16,146 nt of DNA from Nitriliruptorales bacterium. GTDB taxonomy: Bacteria > Actinomycetota > Nitriliruptoria > Euzebyales > Egibacteraceae. Location of the stretch: the NCBI GenBank assembly GCA_007126835.1, contig SLAO01000051.1, positions 1 through 16,146 of the forward strand, given 5' to 3'. The notes below the pieces were generated by a model. The model was not told the origin of the DNA. It saw only the letters and a list, made by a program, of their open reading frames with translations, and did not search any database. Shown one piece after another: positions 6,645-13,955 of this stretch (within the stretch, counting starts at the first letter, position 1; every line of letters starts with the position of its first letter). Made by a program: the position numbers and the translations under genes.

Positions 6645-6851
6645 TCATGCGGGTTCGACCTCGAACGTCAGCCGGACCTGGGTGCGGTACTCCATCACGG
6701 CGTCGGAGCGCACGACCGCACTCGTGCCGATCACGTCCATCCGCTGGATGTTGCGCAAGGTCTTGGAAGCCTCTGCCAGCGCCTCGAGCGCGGCCTGGCG
6801 CCACCCCTCCTCCGAGACCCCTTCCAGCTCGATCGAGTTCAGAACCGTCAA
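6645..6851 (-). CDS. Dodecin-family protein
   Basis: This 68-aa protein has the dodecin layout: MTVLNSIELEGVSEEGWRQA, AEASKTLRNIQ (27-36), then a strand ending YRTQVRLTFEVEPA. Dodecins form hollow dodecamers that bind flavins or CoA and buffer or store them. In bacterial flavin-binding dodecins a Trp follows the ASKTLRN segment. Here that position is R37-M38 (NIQRMDV), so flavin stacking may be absent. The start is a TTG at 6851, chosen because a strong AGGGAGG lies 5 bp before it and no ATG or GTG fits. Its stop is 12 bp from the convergent phosphoribosyltransferase gene. Confidence 0.87.
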   Translation of the reverse strand: MTVLNSIELEGVSEEGWRQAALEALAEASKTLRNIQRMDVIGTSAVVRSDAVMEYRTQVRLTFEVEPA

Positions 6852-6856
6852 CGTGG

Positions 6857-6863
6857 CCTCCCT
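6857..6863 (-). promoter_or_regulatory. Shine-Dalgarno that fixes a TTG start (dodecin gene)
   Basis: On the minus strand, AGGGAGG is followed by CCACG and then TTG. The spacing of 5 bp is near ideal, and there is no in-frame ATG or GTG nearby, so TTG is the likely start. Confidence 0.65.
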
Positions 6864-6951
6864 CGCGTCGCGATGCGGGGACGCATCCTAGGCCAAGGTG
6901 GCGAGAGTCTCGGCAACGGACACCAACGGTGATGACAATGCTCGGCGGACC

Positions 6952-7968
6952 ATGATCGGCGAGTTCGCGCTCATCGACCGGCTGTCGTCGCGGTTGCAGG
7001 GCGACGGGCCAGGAGTGCCGGTCGGCTTCGGCGACGACGCAGCCGTCATCGACGGGCTGCGCGGCGCGGCGGTGCTGTCAACCGACGCGCTCGTCGTAGG
7101 CCGCCACTGGCTACCGAGCCTGTCGTCCCCGGCTGACGTCGGCTGGAAGGCACTCGCGGTCAACGTCAGCGACCTCGCCGCGATGGGCGCGCAGCCACGG
7201 GCTGCGGTGGTTGCGCTTTACTGGCCGGCCGACAGCGATCCCGACACCGCCGAGGGGCTCTACGACGGCCTGGCCGAAGCGGCACACAGGTACGGCGTCG
7301 CCCTTGTGGGCGGGGACGTCGTCGAAGCCCAGCAGGCCGCGGTGACCGTGGCGATCCTCGGCGACGTCGAGCCCCAGGCGGCGGTGCGTCGCGCCGGCGC
7401 CCAGCCCGGCGACGCCTTGCTGTGCGTGGGCGCACTGGGTGCCGCTGGCGCAGGGCTGGCCCAGGCGCTGGCCGGAGGCGGGGCCGATGCGGCCGACCCG
7501 CGGCGAGCTGACCCGTCGCTGCTGGCCGCGCATCGCCGTCCCCAGGCGTTGCCTGCGGCGGGCCTGGTGCTTGCGGAGCATGGCGCGCGCGCGATGATCG
7601 ATGTCTCCGACGGGCTCGGCGCCGACCTCGGACACCTCTGCCGCGCTTCGGGAGTCCGTGTCGAGGTCGAGGCCGCGGCCCTCCCGGTGGCCCACGGTGT
7701 GCCGGAGGCCACCGCCAGCTTGGGTCACGACCTGTTCGACCTGGTGTGCGGAGCTGGTGAGGACTTCGCGCTGCTGGCGGCGCTGCCGGCGCCCATCGCC
7801 GAACGGGCCGCCGCGGCCGCTAGCGCAGCCGAAGGCGTCCCCACCGCCGTGGTGGGTACCTTCTCCGCGCCACGGGACGGGCAGACGGACGCCTGGTTGC
7901 GACTTGACGGGCAGGCCGATCGCGCGCTGTCCTCCCTGGGCTATCAGCACTACGCGCCAGGCACGTGA
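6952..7968 (+). CDS. thiL: Thiamine-monophosphate kinase
   Basis: ThiL phosphorylates TMP to thiamine diphosphate with ATP, the last step of vitamin B1 cofactor synthesis. Family blocks occur in order: GEFALIDRL (3-11), VGFGDDAAVID (24-34, metal and ATP binding), NVSDLAAMGAQPRA from about 71, GGDVV, IDVSDGLGADL from about 216, and GAGEDFALL near 267-275. From ATG 6952 it is 338 aa, near the family norm. An in-frame GTG at 6898 would add 18 unconserved residues. Neither start has a strong ribosome site. The gene is divergent from the dodecin gene. No ung gene follows, unlike in mycobacteria. Confidence 0.93.
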   Translation: MIGEFALIDRLSSRLQGDGPGVPVGFGDDAAVIDGLRGAAVLSTDALVVGRHWLPSLSSPADVGWKALAVNVSDLAAMGAQPRAAVVALYWPADSDPDTAEGLYDGLAEAAHRYGVALVGGDVVEAQQAAVTVAILGDVEPQAAVRRAGAQPGDALLCVGALGAAGAGLAQALAGGGADAADPRRADPSLLAAHRRPQALPAAGLVLAEHGARAMIDVSDGLGADLGHLCRASGVRVEVEAAALPVAHGVPEATASLGHDLFDLVCGAGEDFALLAALPAPIAERAAAAASAAEGVPTAVVGTFSAPRDGQTDAWLRLDGQADRALSSLGYQHYAPGT

Positions 7969-8014
7969 CGAGGGTTCATCGACGGCGCCGCGCCCCCTAG
8001 GATGGAGCGTCGGC

Positions 8015-8030
8015 GGAAGGAGCCGAGATC
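8015..8030 (+). promoter_or_regulatory. Shine-Dalgarno plus candidate ATC start of the HD-domain gene
   Basis: GGAAGGAG (8015-8022) is followed by CCGAG and then ATC at 8028, in frame with the HD-domain protein. The 14 codons between ATC and the first ATG (8070) encode IDGSADLRKRWSIL, which resembles the usual start of this family. A stop (TAG 7998) lies just upstream, and no ATG, GTG or TTG is in frame before 8070. Confidence 0.5.
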
Positions 8031-8069
8031 GACGGTTCGGCGGACTTACGCAAGCGCTGGAGCATCCTC

Positions 8070-8711
8070 ATGGGACGCCTGGGGGCGGTGCCCGGGGGCA
8101 ACGACCCGATCCTCAGCGTGCTGGTGGGACGCTACAGCGAGCCGCACCGGCGCTACCACACGCTGCACCACGTGGCCGACGTCCTCGACCAGATTGAGGG
8201 CCTGGTCGCCCAAGGCGAGGCCGTGGTGGACATCGACGCCGTCGAACTGGCCGCCTGGTTCCACGACGCGGTCTACCAGCCTGGCGGTCCCGAGAACGAG
8301 TCGCGATCCGCCCAGCTGGCAGCGGAGGCGCTGGGCGGCATGGGGATGGACGGGGAGCGGGTCGAGCGGGTGGCGACGCTGGTGCTAGCCACGGCGCGCC
8401 ACGTGCCCGACGGGCCGGACGCAGCGGTGCTGTGCGACGCGGACCTGGCGGTGCTGGGCCGCGACCGCGCCGGCTATCTGCGCTACGCGCGCCAGATCCG
8501 CAGCGAGTGGTCGCATCTGGACGACGCTAGCTACCGGCGGGGGCGCACCGCGGTGCTGCGCGGCTTCCTCGAGCGGCCGCTGACCTATCACACCAGGTCG
8601 ATGCGCCGCGCTCGCGGGGCGCGGCTGATCGAGAACGTGCGGGACGAGATCGAGCGCCTCAGCGACGACGGGCGTCCGGTCGACGCAGCCCTGCACGACG
8701 CAGTCGCGTGA
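8070..8711 (+). CDS. HD-domain (predicted metal-dependent phosphohydrolase) protein
   Basis: This is a 213-aa protein from ATG 8070. The HD-type metal ligands are visible: RRYHTLHHV (H30, H33, H34), AAWFHDAVY with H65-D66, a following NES (76-78), H111, and CDADLAVLG (D123, D125). The RYSEPHRRYHTLHH start and WFHDAVY...NE pattern mark the group often annotated as 'predicted metal-dependent HD superfamily phosphohydrolase' (COG4339, as I recall it). Substrate unknown. The true start may be ATC 8028, adding IDGSADLRKRWSIL. ATG 8070 has its own GGAG 7 bp upstream. Its 3' end overlaps the convergent DUF4031 gene by 53 bp. Confidence 0.87.
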   Translation: MGRLGAVPGGNDPILSVLVGRYSEPHRRYHTLHHVADVLDQIEGLVAQGEAVVDIDAVELAAWFHDAVYQPGGPENESRSAQLAAEALGGMGMDGERVERVATLVLATARHVPDGPDAAVLCDADLAVLGRDRAGYLRYARQIRSEWSHLDDASYRRGRTAVLRGFLERPLTYHTRSMRRARGARLIENVRDEIERLSDDGRPVDAALHDAVA

Positions 8712-8925
8712 CGAGCTCGCGGCTGGTGACCGGCTGGGCGCCCAGCGCCACCGCGCGGGCTCTCAGCTCGCCGGGGATGTCGTAGTGGTCGCCTTGGAAC
8801 TGGCTTCGCGCGAGCCCGAGGCGGTCGGCGAAGCGGTGCAGCTCGGCATGGCTGGTGTCGCTGGCCAGGTGCGCCCACCGGCGGCCTCGCCACCGCCAGA
8901 TCGCGGGGTCGACGAGCACCACCAC
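8659..8925 (-). CDS. DUF4031-domain protein
   Basis: This 88-aa protein matches the DUF4031 family: VLVDPAIWRWRGRRWAHLASD at the N-terminus, LHRFADRLGLARSQFQGDHYDIP in the middle, and RARAVALGAQPVTSRELVTRLR near the end. The biochemical function is unknown. The start falls within three consecutive GTG codons (8925, 8922, 8919) with no clear ribosome site, so it is uncertain by one or two residues. Its 3' end overlaps the end of the HD-domain gene on the other strand by 53 bp. It lies 13 bp downstream of rpmB on the same strand, so it may be cotranscribed with it. Confidence 0.85.
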   Translation of the reverse strand: MVVLVDPAIWRWRGRRWAHLASDTSHAELHRFADRLGLARSQFQGDHYDIPGELRARAVALGAQPVTSRELVTRLRRAGLRRPDARRR

Positions 8926-8938
8926 AGCCGAGGGTGGG

Positions 8939-9142
8939 CTATGCGGTGCGCTGGGGCGGCCGCGTGACCTTGCCGGCCTTGAGGCACGACGTGCAGACGT
9001 TGGCGCGGCGGACCCCGCCGTTGTCCCAGATCCGGATCCGCTGGACGTTGGGCGACCAGCTGCGCTTGCTCCGGCGGTGCGAGAAGCTCACTTGGTAGTT
9101 GAAGTGGGGGCGCTTCGCGCAGATCTCACAGACGGCAGCCAT
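8939..9142 (-). CDS. rpmB: 50S ribosomal protein L28, zinc-ribbon (C+) form
   Basis: This 67-aa basic protein of the large ribosomal subunit shows MAAVCEICAKRPHFNYQVSFSHRRSKRSWSPN and ends with VCTSCLKAGKV. The four cysteines C5, C8, C50 and C53 form the zinc site of the C+ version. ATG 9142 has GAGGAAG about 9 bp upstream. A longer frame from 9298 has no similarity to L28. In other actinobacteria, as I recall, rpmB reads toward recG with a DAK2-domain gene between them. Here rpmB points away from recG and no DAK2 gene is present. Confidence 0.95.
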   Translation of the reverse strand: MAAVCEICAKRPHFNYQVSFSHRRSKRSWSPNVQRIRIWDNGGVRRANVCTSCLKAGKVTRPPQRTA

Positions 9143-9402
9143 GGCGGGTGCTTCCTCGGTCGTCGCGGCCTCGGACGGCTCTCGGGTTGATTGGTGGCCG
9201 GTCGCGCCGCACGCCGCCGCGCCCATGGTGGGCATGCTGGCATGCGCCGGACGACCGGCAACCGACGCAGCGTATCGGCTTGGGAACGGATCTGCCACCG
9301 CGGCGCACGCACTGCCGGCGTGCCGCGGGGATGTCGCTGCCTGGCACTACACTGCTGCACCACGCCCCGGCCGTGGCCTTTCGGGCGCGGTGCGGACCCC
9401 GC

Positions 9403-9419
9403 GAGGAGGTTGATCGATC
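9403..9419 (+). promoter_or_regulatory. Shine-Dalgarno plus candidate ATC start of recG
   Basis: GAGGAGG (9403-9409) lies 7 bp before ATC 9417, which is in frame with recG and gives IRLDDDVGRVPGV. The conventional GTG at 9435 is 25 bp from this site and has no other ribosome site. A TGA at 9411-9413 closes the frame upstream. Confidence 0.5.
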
Positions 9420-9434
9420 CGACTCGACGACGAC

Positions 9435-11522
9435 GTGGGCAGGGTTCCCGGCGTCCACACCCGCACCCGCGAGCTGCTAGAGGCCCTGGGGATCACCACC
9501 GTGCGCGACCTCGTCACGCATTACCCGCACCAGGATCGCTACCGCGACGTGGGCGAGCTGACGACGGTGGCCGATGCCGTGGTGGGACGGGCTGTCACGA
9601 TCGTCGGCACCATCCGGTCGTGGCACGTCGAGCGCGCCCGCAGCCGCCGGATGACCATCGCCCGAGCCTCAGTTGTCGACGGGGACGGGACCTCCGTCGA
9701 CGTGCCGTTCTTCAACCAGCCGTGGTGGCCCAAGAAAGCGCCGCAGGGCACGCAGGTGGCGGTGTCCGGGGTGCTGCAGCGCTACCGCAAGCGGCTCCAG
9801 CTGAAGAACCCCAAACTCGTCGAGTTCGACCCGGGGGACGCCGCCAGCCTCGAGGACGGACGCATCCAGCCCACGTACCCGGCCACCGAAGGACTGTCGA
9901 GCGGCAAGCTCGCCTCCCTGGTCGGCGCGGCCCTCGAAGCGCTCCCCGAGATCGAGGATCACCTGCCCGAGGTGATGCGCGCCCAGCGCGGGTTGATGAG
10001 CCTTGACGCCGCCCTGCGGGCGATCCACCGCCCTGCCAGCGAGGACGAGGCGGCCCACGCTCGCAACCGGCTGGTGTACGACGAGTTGCTGTGCCTGCAG
10101 ATCGGGTTGCAGCAACGACGTCATCGCCTCGAGTCCAGCGTGGTGGGGCTGGCGCAGGCGCCTCGTACCGATGGTCGCGCCGCGGCGCTCCTCGACACCT
10201 TGCCCTTCCCCCTGACCGACGCGCAGGAGCGGGCCACCGCCGGGATCGGTCAGGATCTGGCCAGCCGCAAGCCCATGCACCGCCTCCTGCAGGGCGACGT
10301 CGGCTCGGGCAAGACCGTCGTGGCGGCGTGGACGATGCTCACATCGGTCGACCACAGTCGCCAGGCGGTGCTGATGGCCCCCACCGAGGTCCTCGCCGAG
10401 CAGCATTTCCGGACCTTCACCGGTCTGCTCGCCCCGCTGGGCGTCAACGTCCTCGACGGTCCGCGGGTCGAGCTGCTGACCGGCAGCATGCCGGTCTCCC
10501 GACGTCGTGGGCTGCTGGCTGAGCTCGCCGTGGGCGCCATCGACATCCTGATCGGCACCCATGCTTTGCTAGAGGAGGTCGTCGAATTCGACGACCTCGG
10601 GGTGGTCGTGGTCGACGAGCAGCATCGCTTCGGCGTGGAGCACCGCACCCGGCTCCGCGACAAGCGCCGGGACGGGCACGCTCCCGACGTCCTGGTGATG
10701 ACCGCGACACCGATCCCGCGATCGCTGGCGCTGACGTTCTACGGGGACCTCGACGTGACTGTCCTCGACGAGCTGCCGCCCGGACGGACGCCGGTGCGCA
10801 CCCACGTGCTCGCCTCGGAGTCCTCCCGCCGGGCGAACCTCTACCGCTTCGTTCGCGAGCGCGCCACAGCGGGGGAGCGCACCTACGTCGTCTGCCCGCT
10901 GGTGGAAGAATCCGAGGACCTTCCCGCGGCGAGCGCAACGAAGATGCACGCCGAGCTGTCCCAGGGGGTCTTCTCCGACCTCGAGGTCGGTCTCGTGCAC
11001 GGGCGGATGCCCACTGCCGACAAGGACGCCGTGATGGAGGCGTTTCGCCGGGGCGACGTCCAGGTGCTGGTCGCCACCACCGTGATCGAGGTCGGCGTGG
11101 ACGTCCCCGAGGCCACGATCATGATCATCGAGGACGCGCAACGCTTTGGGATCAGCCAGCTGCACCAGCTCCGCGGGCGAGTCGGCCGGGGGGCAGGCGC
11201 CTCGCACTGTGTGCTGTTCGCCAGCGAGGAAGACGACAACACCCGGCTCAACGCGCTGGCGGCGACGACCGACGGGTTTCGGTTGGCCGAGGTCGACCTG
11301 GAGCTACGCGGCGAGGGCAGCCTGTTCGACACGCGCCAGTCGGGCCTGCCCGACTTGACCTTGGCCCGGCTCGTGCGCGATGTCGAGTGGGTCGCGGCAA
11401 GCCGTGAGGACGCACGGGCGCTGGTGGCCGCCGACCCCGACCTCATCCACCATCCGCGGCTCGCCGACGAGGTGCGCCGCCGCTACGGCGATGAGCGCCT
11501 CGCTGCGCTGGAGAGTGGCTGA
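9435..11522 (+). CDS. recG: ATP-dependent DNA helicase RecG
   Basis: This is a 695-aa superfamily 2 helicase that regresses stalled forks and processes branched DNA. Order: an N-terminal helical part with a helix-hairpin-helix-like VPGVHTRTRELLEALGI, an OB-type wedge domain (about 45-140), Walker A GDVGSGKT (from 287, K293), the DEQH box (394-397), TATPIPRSLAL, and the C-terminal helicase domain with ATTVIEVGVDVPEATIMII and QLHQLRGRVGRG. The TRG-region match is GFRLAEVDLELRGEGSLFDTRQSG. GTG 9435 is the first conventional start codon, but ATC 9417 is better placed and restores the usual LD...GRVPGV block. Its stop overlaps rsmD by 1 bp. Confidence 0.96.
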   Translation: MGRVPGVHTRTRELLEALGITTVRDLVTHYPHQDRYRDVGELTTVADAVVGRAVTIVGTIRSWHVERARSRRMTIARASVVDGDGTSVDVPFFNQPWWPKKAPQGTQVAVSGVLQRYRKRLQLKNPKLVEFDPGDAASLEDGRIQPTYPATEGLSSGKLASLVGAALEALPEIEDHLPEVMRAQRGLMSLDAALRAIHRPASEDEAAHARNRLVYDELLCLQIGLQQRRHRLESSVVGLAQAPRTDGRAAALLDTLPFPLTDAQERATAGIGQDLASRKPMHRLLQGDVGSGKTVVAAWTMLTSVDHSRQAVLMAPTEVLAEQHFRTFTGLLAPLGVNVLDGPRVELLTGSMPVSRRRGLLAELAVGAIDILIGTHALLEEVVEFDDLGVVVVDEQHRFGVEHRTRLRDKRRDGHAPDVLVMTATPIPRSLALTFYGDLDVTVLDELPPGRTPVRTHVLASESSRRANLYRFVRERATAGERTYVVCPLVEESEDLPAASATKMHAELSQGVFSDLEVGLVHGRMPTADKDAVMEAFRRGDVQVLVATTVIEVGVDVPEATIMIIEDAQRFGISQLHQLRGRVGRGAGASHCVLFASEEDDNTRLNALAATTDGFRLAEVDLELRGEGSLFDTRQSGLPDLTLARLVRDVEWVAASREDARALVAADPDLIHHPRLADEVRRRYGDERLAALESG

Positions 11523-12160
11523 TGCCGCGGGTCATCGCCGGCAGCGTGGGAGGTCGGCGGTTTCGTGCCCCCGAAGGCAAGGACACCCGACCCACGGCCG
11601 ACCGGGTCAGAGAAGCCCTGTTCAGCGCGCTATTGCCCGAGCTGCCCGGCGCGACGGTGCTCGACTTGTACGCGGGTTCGGGGGCGCTGGCCATCGAAGC
11701 GCTGTCGCGGGGGGCCGCCCGCGCGGTGCTGGTGGAGACCGACCGCAAGACGGCGGTCGTGGCGGCACGCAACCTCGACGAGCTCGGCCTCGACGGCGGC
11801 CGGGTCGTCGTCGACGACGTGCGCAGCTTCTGTCGGGCGCCGACGGGAGGACCGTTCGACGTGGTCTTGGCCGACCCCCCCTACGACTTGCCGTTGTCGG
11901 AGTACGCCGCGGCGGTGGGGGACCTCGTCGACCGCGGCGCCGTGCGGGCCCACGCACCGATCGTGGTCGAGCGCCGGCACAGCGACCCTGCCCTCGTCCG
12001 GCCGGCGGGCGCGGACCCGTCGAGGGTGCGAGACGATCTCGTCCCGCGCGGGGTGGCGGCACAACGGGTGCGCGCCTACGGTGACACGGCGCTTGTGTGG
12101 TGGCGGGTCGTTGACGACCTGGGTGGAGGCGACAACGTGACGGCGAAGGAGCGCGCGTGA
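11522..12160 (+). CDS. rsmD: 16S rRNA (guanine(966)-N(2))-methyltransferase
   Basis: This 212-aa SAM-dependent methyltransferase modifies G966 of 16S rRNA in the assembling 30S subunit. Visible features are the RsmD start MPRVIAGSVGGRRFRAPEG with TRPTADRVREALFSAL (22-37), the SAM motif VLDLYAGSGALAIEAL (46-61), and the catalytic DPPY at 118-121. The C-terminus is longer than usual (GGGDNVTAKERA) and overlaps the next start. The ATG overlaps the recG stop (TGATG) and the gene's own stop overlaps coaD by 4 bp, so recG, rsmD and coaD are almost certainly one operon. Confidence 0.95.
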   Translation: MPRVIAGSVGGRRFRAPEGKDTRPTADRVREALFSALLPELPGATVLDLYAGSGALAIEALSRGAARAVLVETDRKTAVVAARNLDELGLDGGRVVVDDVRSFCRAPTGGPFDVVLADPPYDLPLSEYAAAVGDLVDRGAVRAHAPIVVERRHSDPALVRPAGADPSRVRDDLVPRGVAAQRVRAYGDTALVWWRVVDDLGGGDNVTAKERA

Positions 12161-12633
12161 CCGCAGCGGTATGTCCTGGCAGCTTCGACCCGGTCACCAA
12201 CGGGCACTTGGACGTCATCGAACGGGCGGCGGCGTCCTTTGACCGGCTCGTGGTCGCGTGCACCCGCAACCTGGGGAAGCGGGAGCTGTTCGGCATCGAG
12301 GACCGTGTGGACCTGATCCGACAGGTAACCGGCCACCTGCCCAACGTCGAGGTGGCCGACTTCGAAGGACTGCTCGTGGACTTCTGCCGCGAGCAGGGCG
12401 TGCAGGTGGTCGTCAAGGGTTTGCGCGCCGTCAGCGACTTCGAGTACGAGCTGCAGATGGCGCAGATGAACGGCCGACTGGGCGAGGTCGAGACGTTCTT
12501 CCTGACCACGAGCCCCGTATATTCGTTCCTGTCCTCCTCCCTGGTGAAGGAGGTTGCCCGCTTCGGCGGTGACATCTCGGACTTCGTCCCCGAGGTGGTC
12601 GCCGAGCGGTTGACCGCGCGGCTCGCCCCCTAG
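12157..12633 (+). CDS. coaD: Phosphopantetheine adenylyltransferase (PPAT)
   Basis: This 158-aa enzyme transfers AMP from ATP to 4'-phosphopantetheine, the penultimate step of coenzyme A synthesis. It has the nucleotidyltransferase start CPGSFDPVTNGHLDVIERA with the TNGH motif (14-17), the block VVVKGLRAVSDFEYELQMAQMN (84-105), and YSFLSSSLVKEVARFGGDIS (122-141). Length is typical of the family. The GTG start overlaps the rsmD stop (GTGA). Downstream, a run of seven A residues followed by GGA serves the next gene as ribosome-binding site. Confidence 0.96.
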   Translation: MTAAVCPGSFDPVTNGHLDVIERAAASFDRLVVACTRNLGKRELFGIEDRVDLIRQVTGHLPNVEVADFEGLLVDFCREQGVQVVVKGLRAVSDFEYELQMAQMNGRLGEVETFFLTTSPVYSFLSSSLVKEVARFGGDISDFVPEVVAERLTARLAP

Positions 12634-12667
12634 CGAACTCGCCCCCGAGCAAAAAAAGGACCCCGCT

Positions 12668-13204
12668 GTGGACGTGGAGGCCTACCTCGAACAGCTGGAG
12701 CGGATCGCGACCGAATCGCGGCCCGTGCCCCTGTCCGCGTCGGTCATGGTCAGCAAGCGCGAGCTCGAGGAGGCCATCGCCGGCCTGCGGGCTCAGCTGC
12801 CCGAGGAGATGCGGCAGTCCCGCTGGGTGCTGAAGGAACGCGACGAGGTCATCGAGCAGGCACGCCGGGAAGCCGATCGTATCGTCGCCGACGCGCGTGA
12901 CGAGGCCGAGCGCCAGATCAGCGAATCCGAGGTGGTTCACACCGCGCAGCGCGAGGCAGAGCAGATCCTCGACGACGCGCGTGAGCAGGCGCGCGTCCTG
13001 CGCCTCGAGGCGGAGGACTACGTCGACAACAAGCTCGCGAACTTCGAGATCGTCCTCCAACGCACCATGCAGGCCGTCGAGAAGGGCCGCGAGCGTCTCC
13101 GAGGGCGCCTGGTCTCCGACGAGCTCGCTCCCGACGATCCGCTGGCTGAAGAGGACGCGCCGCCCGGTCCGGGCCAGGTCTACGACCACGAATCGGGTTC
13201 TTAA
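12668..13204 (+). CDS. sepIVA: SepIVA-like (DivIVA-related) coiled-coil division protein
   Basis: This is a 178-aa, highly charged, mostly helical protein. The N-terminal MDVEAYLEQLERIATESRPVPLSASVMVSKRELEEAI resembles the start of mycobacterial SepIVA (Rv2927c), and the end DYVDNKLANFEIVLQRTMQAVEKGRERLRGR matches its C-terminal block closely, as recalled from memory. Between them lies a heptad-rich coiled coil (about 50-140) that is shorter than the roughly 245-aa mycobacterial protein. SepIVA is needed for septation and wall synthesis in mycobacteria. It lies in the same place, before DUF177 and rnc. The GTG start has AAAAAAAGGA 7 bp upstream. An older style of annotation might call it an ATP synthase subunit B-like protein. 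Confidence 0.82.
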   Translation: MDVEAYLEQLERIATESRPVPLSASVMVSKRELEEAIAGLRAQLPEEMRQSRWVLKERDEVIEQARREADRIVADARDEAERQISESEVVHTAQREAEQILDDAREQARVLRLEAEDYVDNKLANFEIVLQRTMQAVEKGRERLRGRLVSDELAPDDPLAEEDAPPGPGQVYDHESGS

Positions 13205-13235
13205 CCCCGGGTTCCTGGCCACCACTGCCCGGGGT
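13204..13235 (+). terminator. Stem-loop directly after the sepIVA-like stop codon
   Basis: ACCCCGGG (13204-13211) pairs perfectly with CCCGGGGT (13228-13235) around a 16-nt loop, starting at the last base of the TAA stop. No U-tract follows. It may be a U-less terminator or an mRNA 3'-end stabiliser, separating this unit from the DUF177 gene, which has its own -10-like element. Confidence 0.4.
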
Positions 13236-13264
13236 GCCTGCCCCGGCCCATCCAGGGCTGCGCG

Positions 13265-13273
13265 TGCTACCCT
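13265..13273 (+). promoter_or_regulatory. Possible extended -10 promoter of the DUF177-rpmF-rnc unit
   Basis: TGCTACCCT combines an extended TGn with TACCCT (13268-13273), a common actinobacterial -10 form. It lies 72 bp before the chosen DUF177 start and after the stem-loop. I find no clear -35. Confidence 0.35.
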
Positions 13274-13344
13274 GTCGCACGCCCGCAGCCGGCGTTGTCG
13301 CGCACGACGACCAGCCGGCGCGCTTCGCGACCCGGAGCCCTGTT

Positions 13345-13884
13345 GTGCTCATGACTGCCGCCCCGCTGACCGACCTCACTGTCCAGGTCGCCGATCTGCT
13401 AGACCGTCCTGGCGCGTCGCGCGAGGTCGATTTCGCCCTGCCCGTCCCCGACGGCTTCGACCTTCCGTTGGCCGACGTCGCCGAGCCGGTGGGGTTCCGG
13501 GGGGTCATCGAGAGCGTCGTGGACGGCCTGCTGGTGCGGGGGGAGCTGCAAGCCGACATCAGCCTGCTGTGCTCCCGGTGCTTGCGAGAGGTGAACGATC
13601 GGCGGCGGGTCGACGTCGTCGAGATGTTCGCCGACCCCGCCGACGTCGATCCCGACGACGAGATCGAGGAGGGCTACGAGATCGCGCAGGCGGCGTTGCA
13701 CCTCGATGCGCTCGTGCGCGATGCTCTCGCGGCCGCGATTCCCTACCAGCCGCGTTGTGACGAGGCTTGCCAGGGGCTGTGCGCCCGCTGCGGCGCGGAC
13801 CTGAACACCACCGCGTGCGGGTGCGCCGAGACCGACTACGACCCCCGATGGGAAGGTTTGCGCGGGTTGCGGCTGCCCGAGTGA
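13345..13884 (+). CDS. DUF177/YceD-family protein
   Basis: This 179-aa protein belongs to the YceD/DUF177 family, usually found just before rpmF and linked to 23S rRNA metabolism in bacteria and plants. Features are the first Cys pair LLCSRCLREV (C76, C79) after a beta-rich region, an acidic linker VDPDDEIEEGYEI, and the C-terminal cluster CDEACQGLCARCGADLN (C138, C142, C146, C149) followed by CGC. GTG 13345 is chosen because GGAG lies 7 bp before it. ATG 13351 is a close alternative, and the longer frame from 13234 overlaps the stem-loop. Confidence 0.9.
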   Translation: MLMTAAPLTDLTVQVADLLDRPGASREVDFALPVPDGFDLPLADVAEPVGFRGVIESVVDGLLVRGELQADISLLCSRCLREVNDRRRVDVVEMFADPADVDPDDEIEEGYEIAQAALHLDALVRDALAAAIPYQPRCDEACQGLCARCGADLNTTACGCAETDYDPRWEGLRGLRLPE

Positions 13885-13955
13885 CGCGGCTTTGCGCGCA
13901 CCACCAGAGTTGACCGACCGATTCTTCCGACGACTTCACTGAGGAGCGAACGACC

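Noticed and set aside
9220..9260. GCATGC-TG-GCATGC palindrome between rpmB and recG
   Set aside because: It is short and simple; I cannot tie it to a regulator or promoter.
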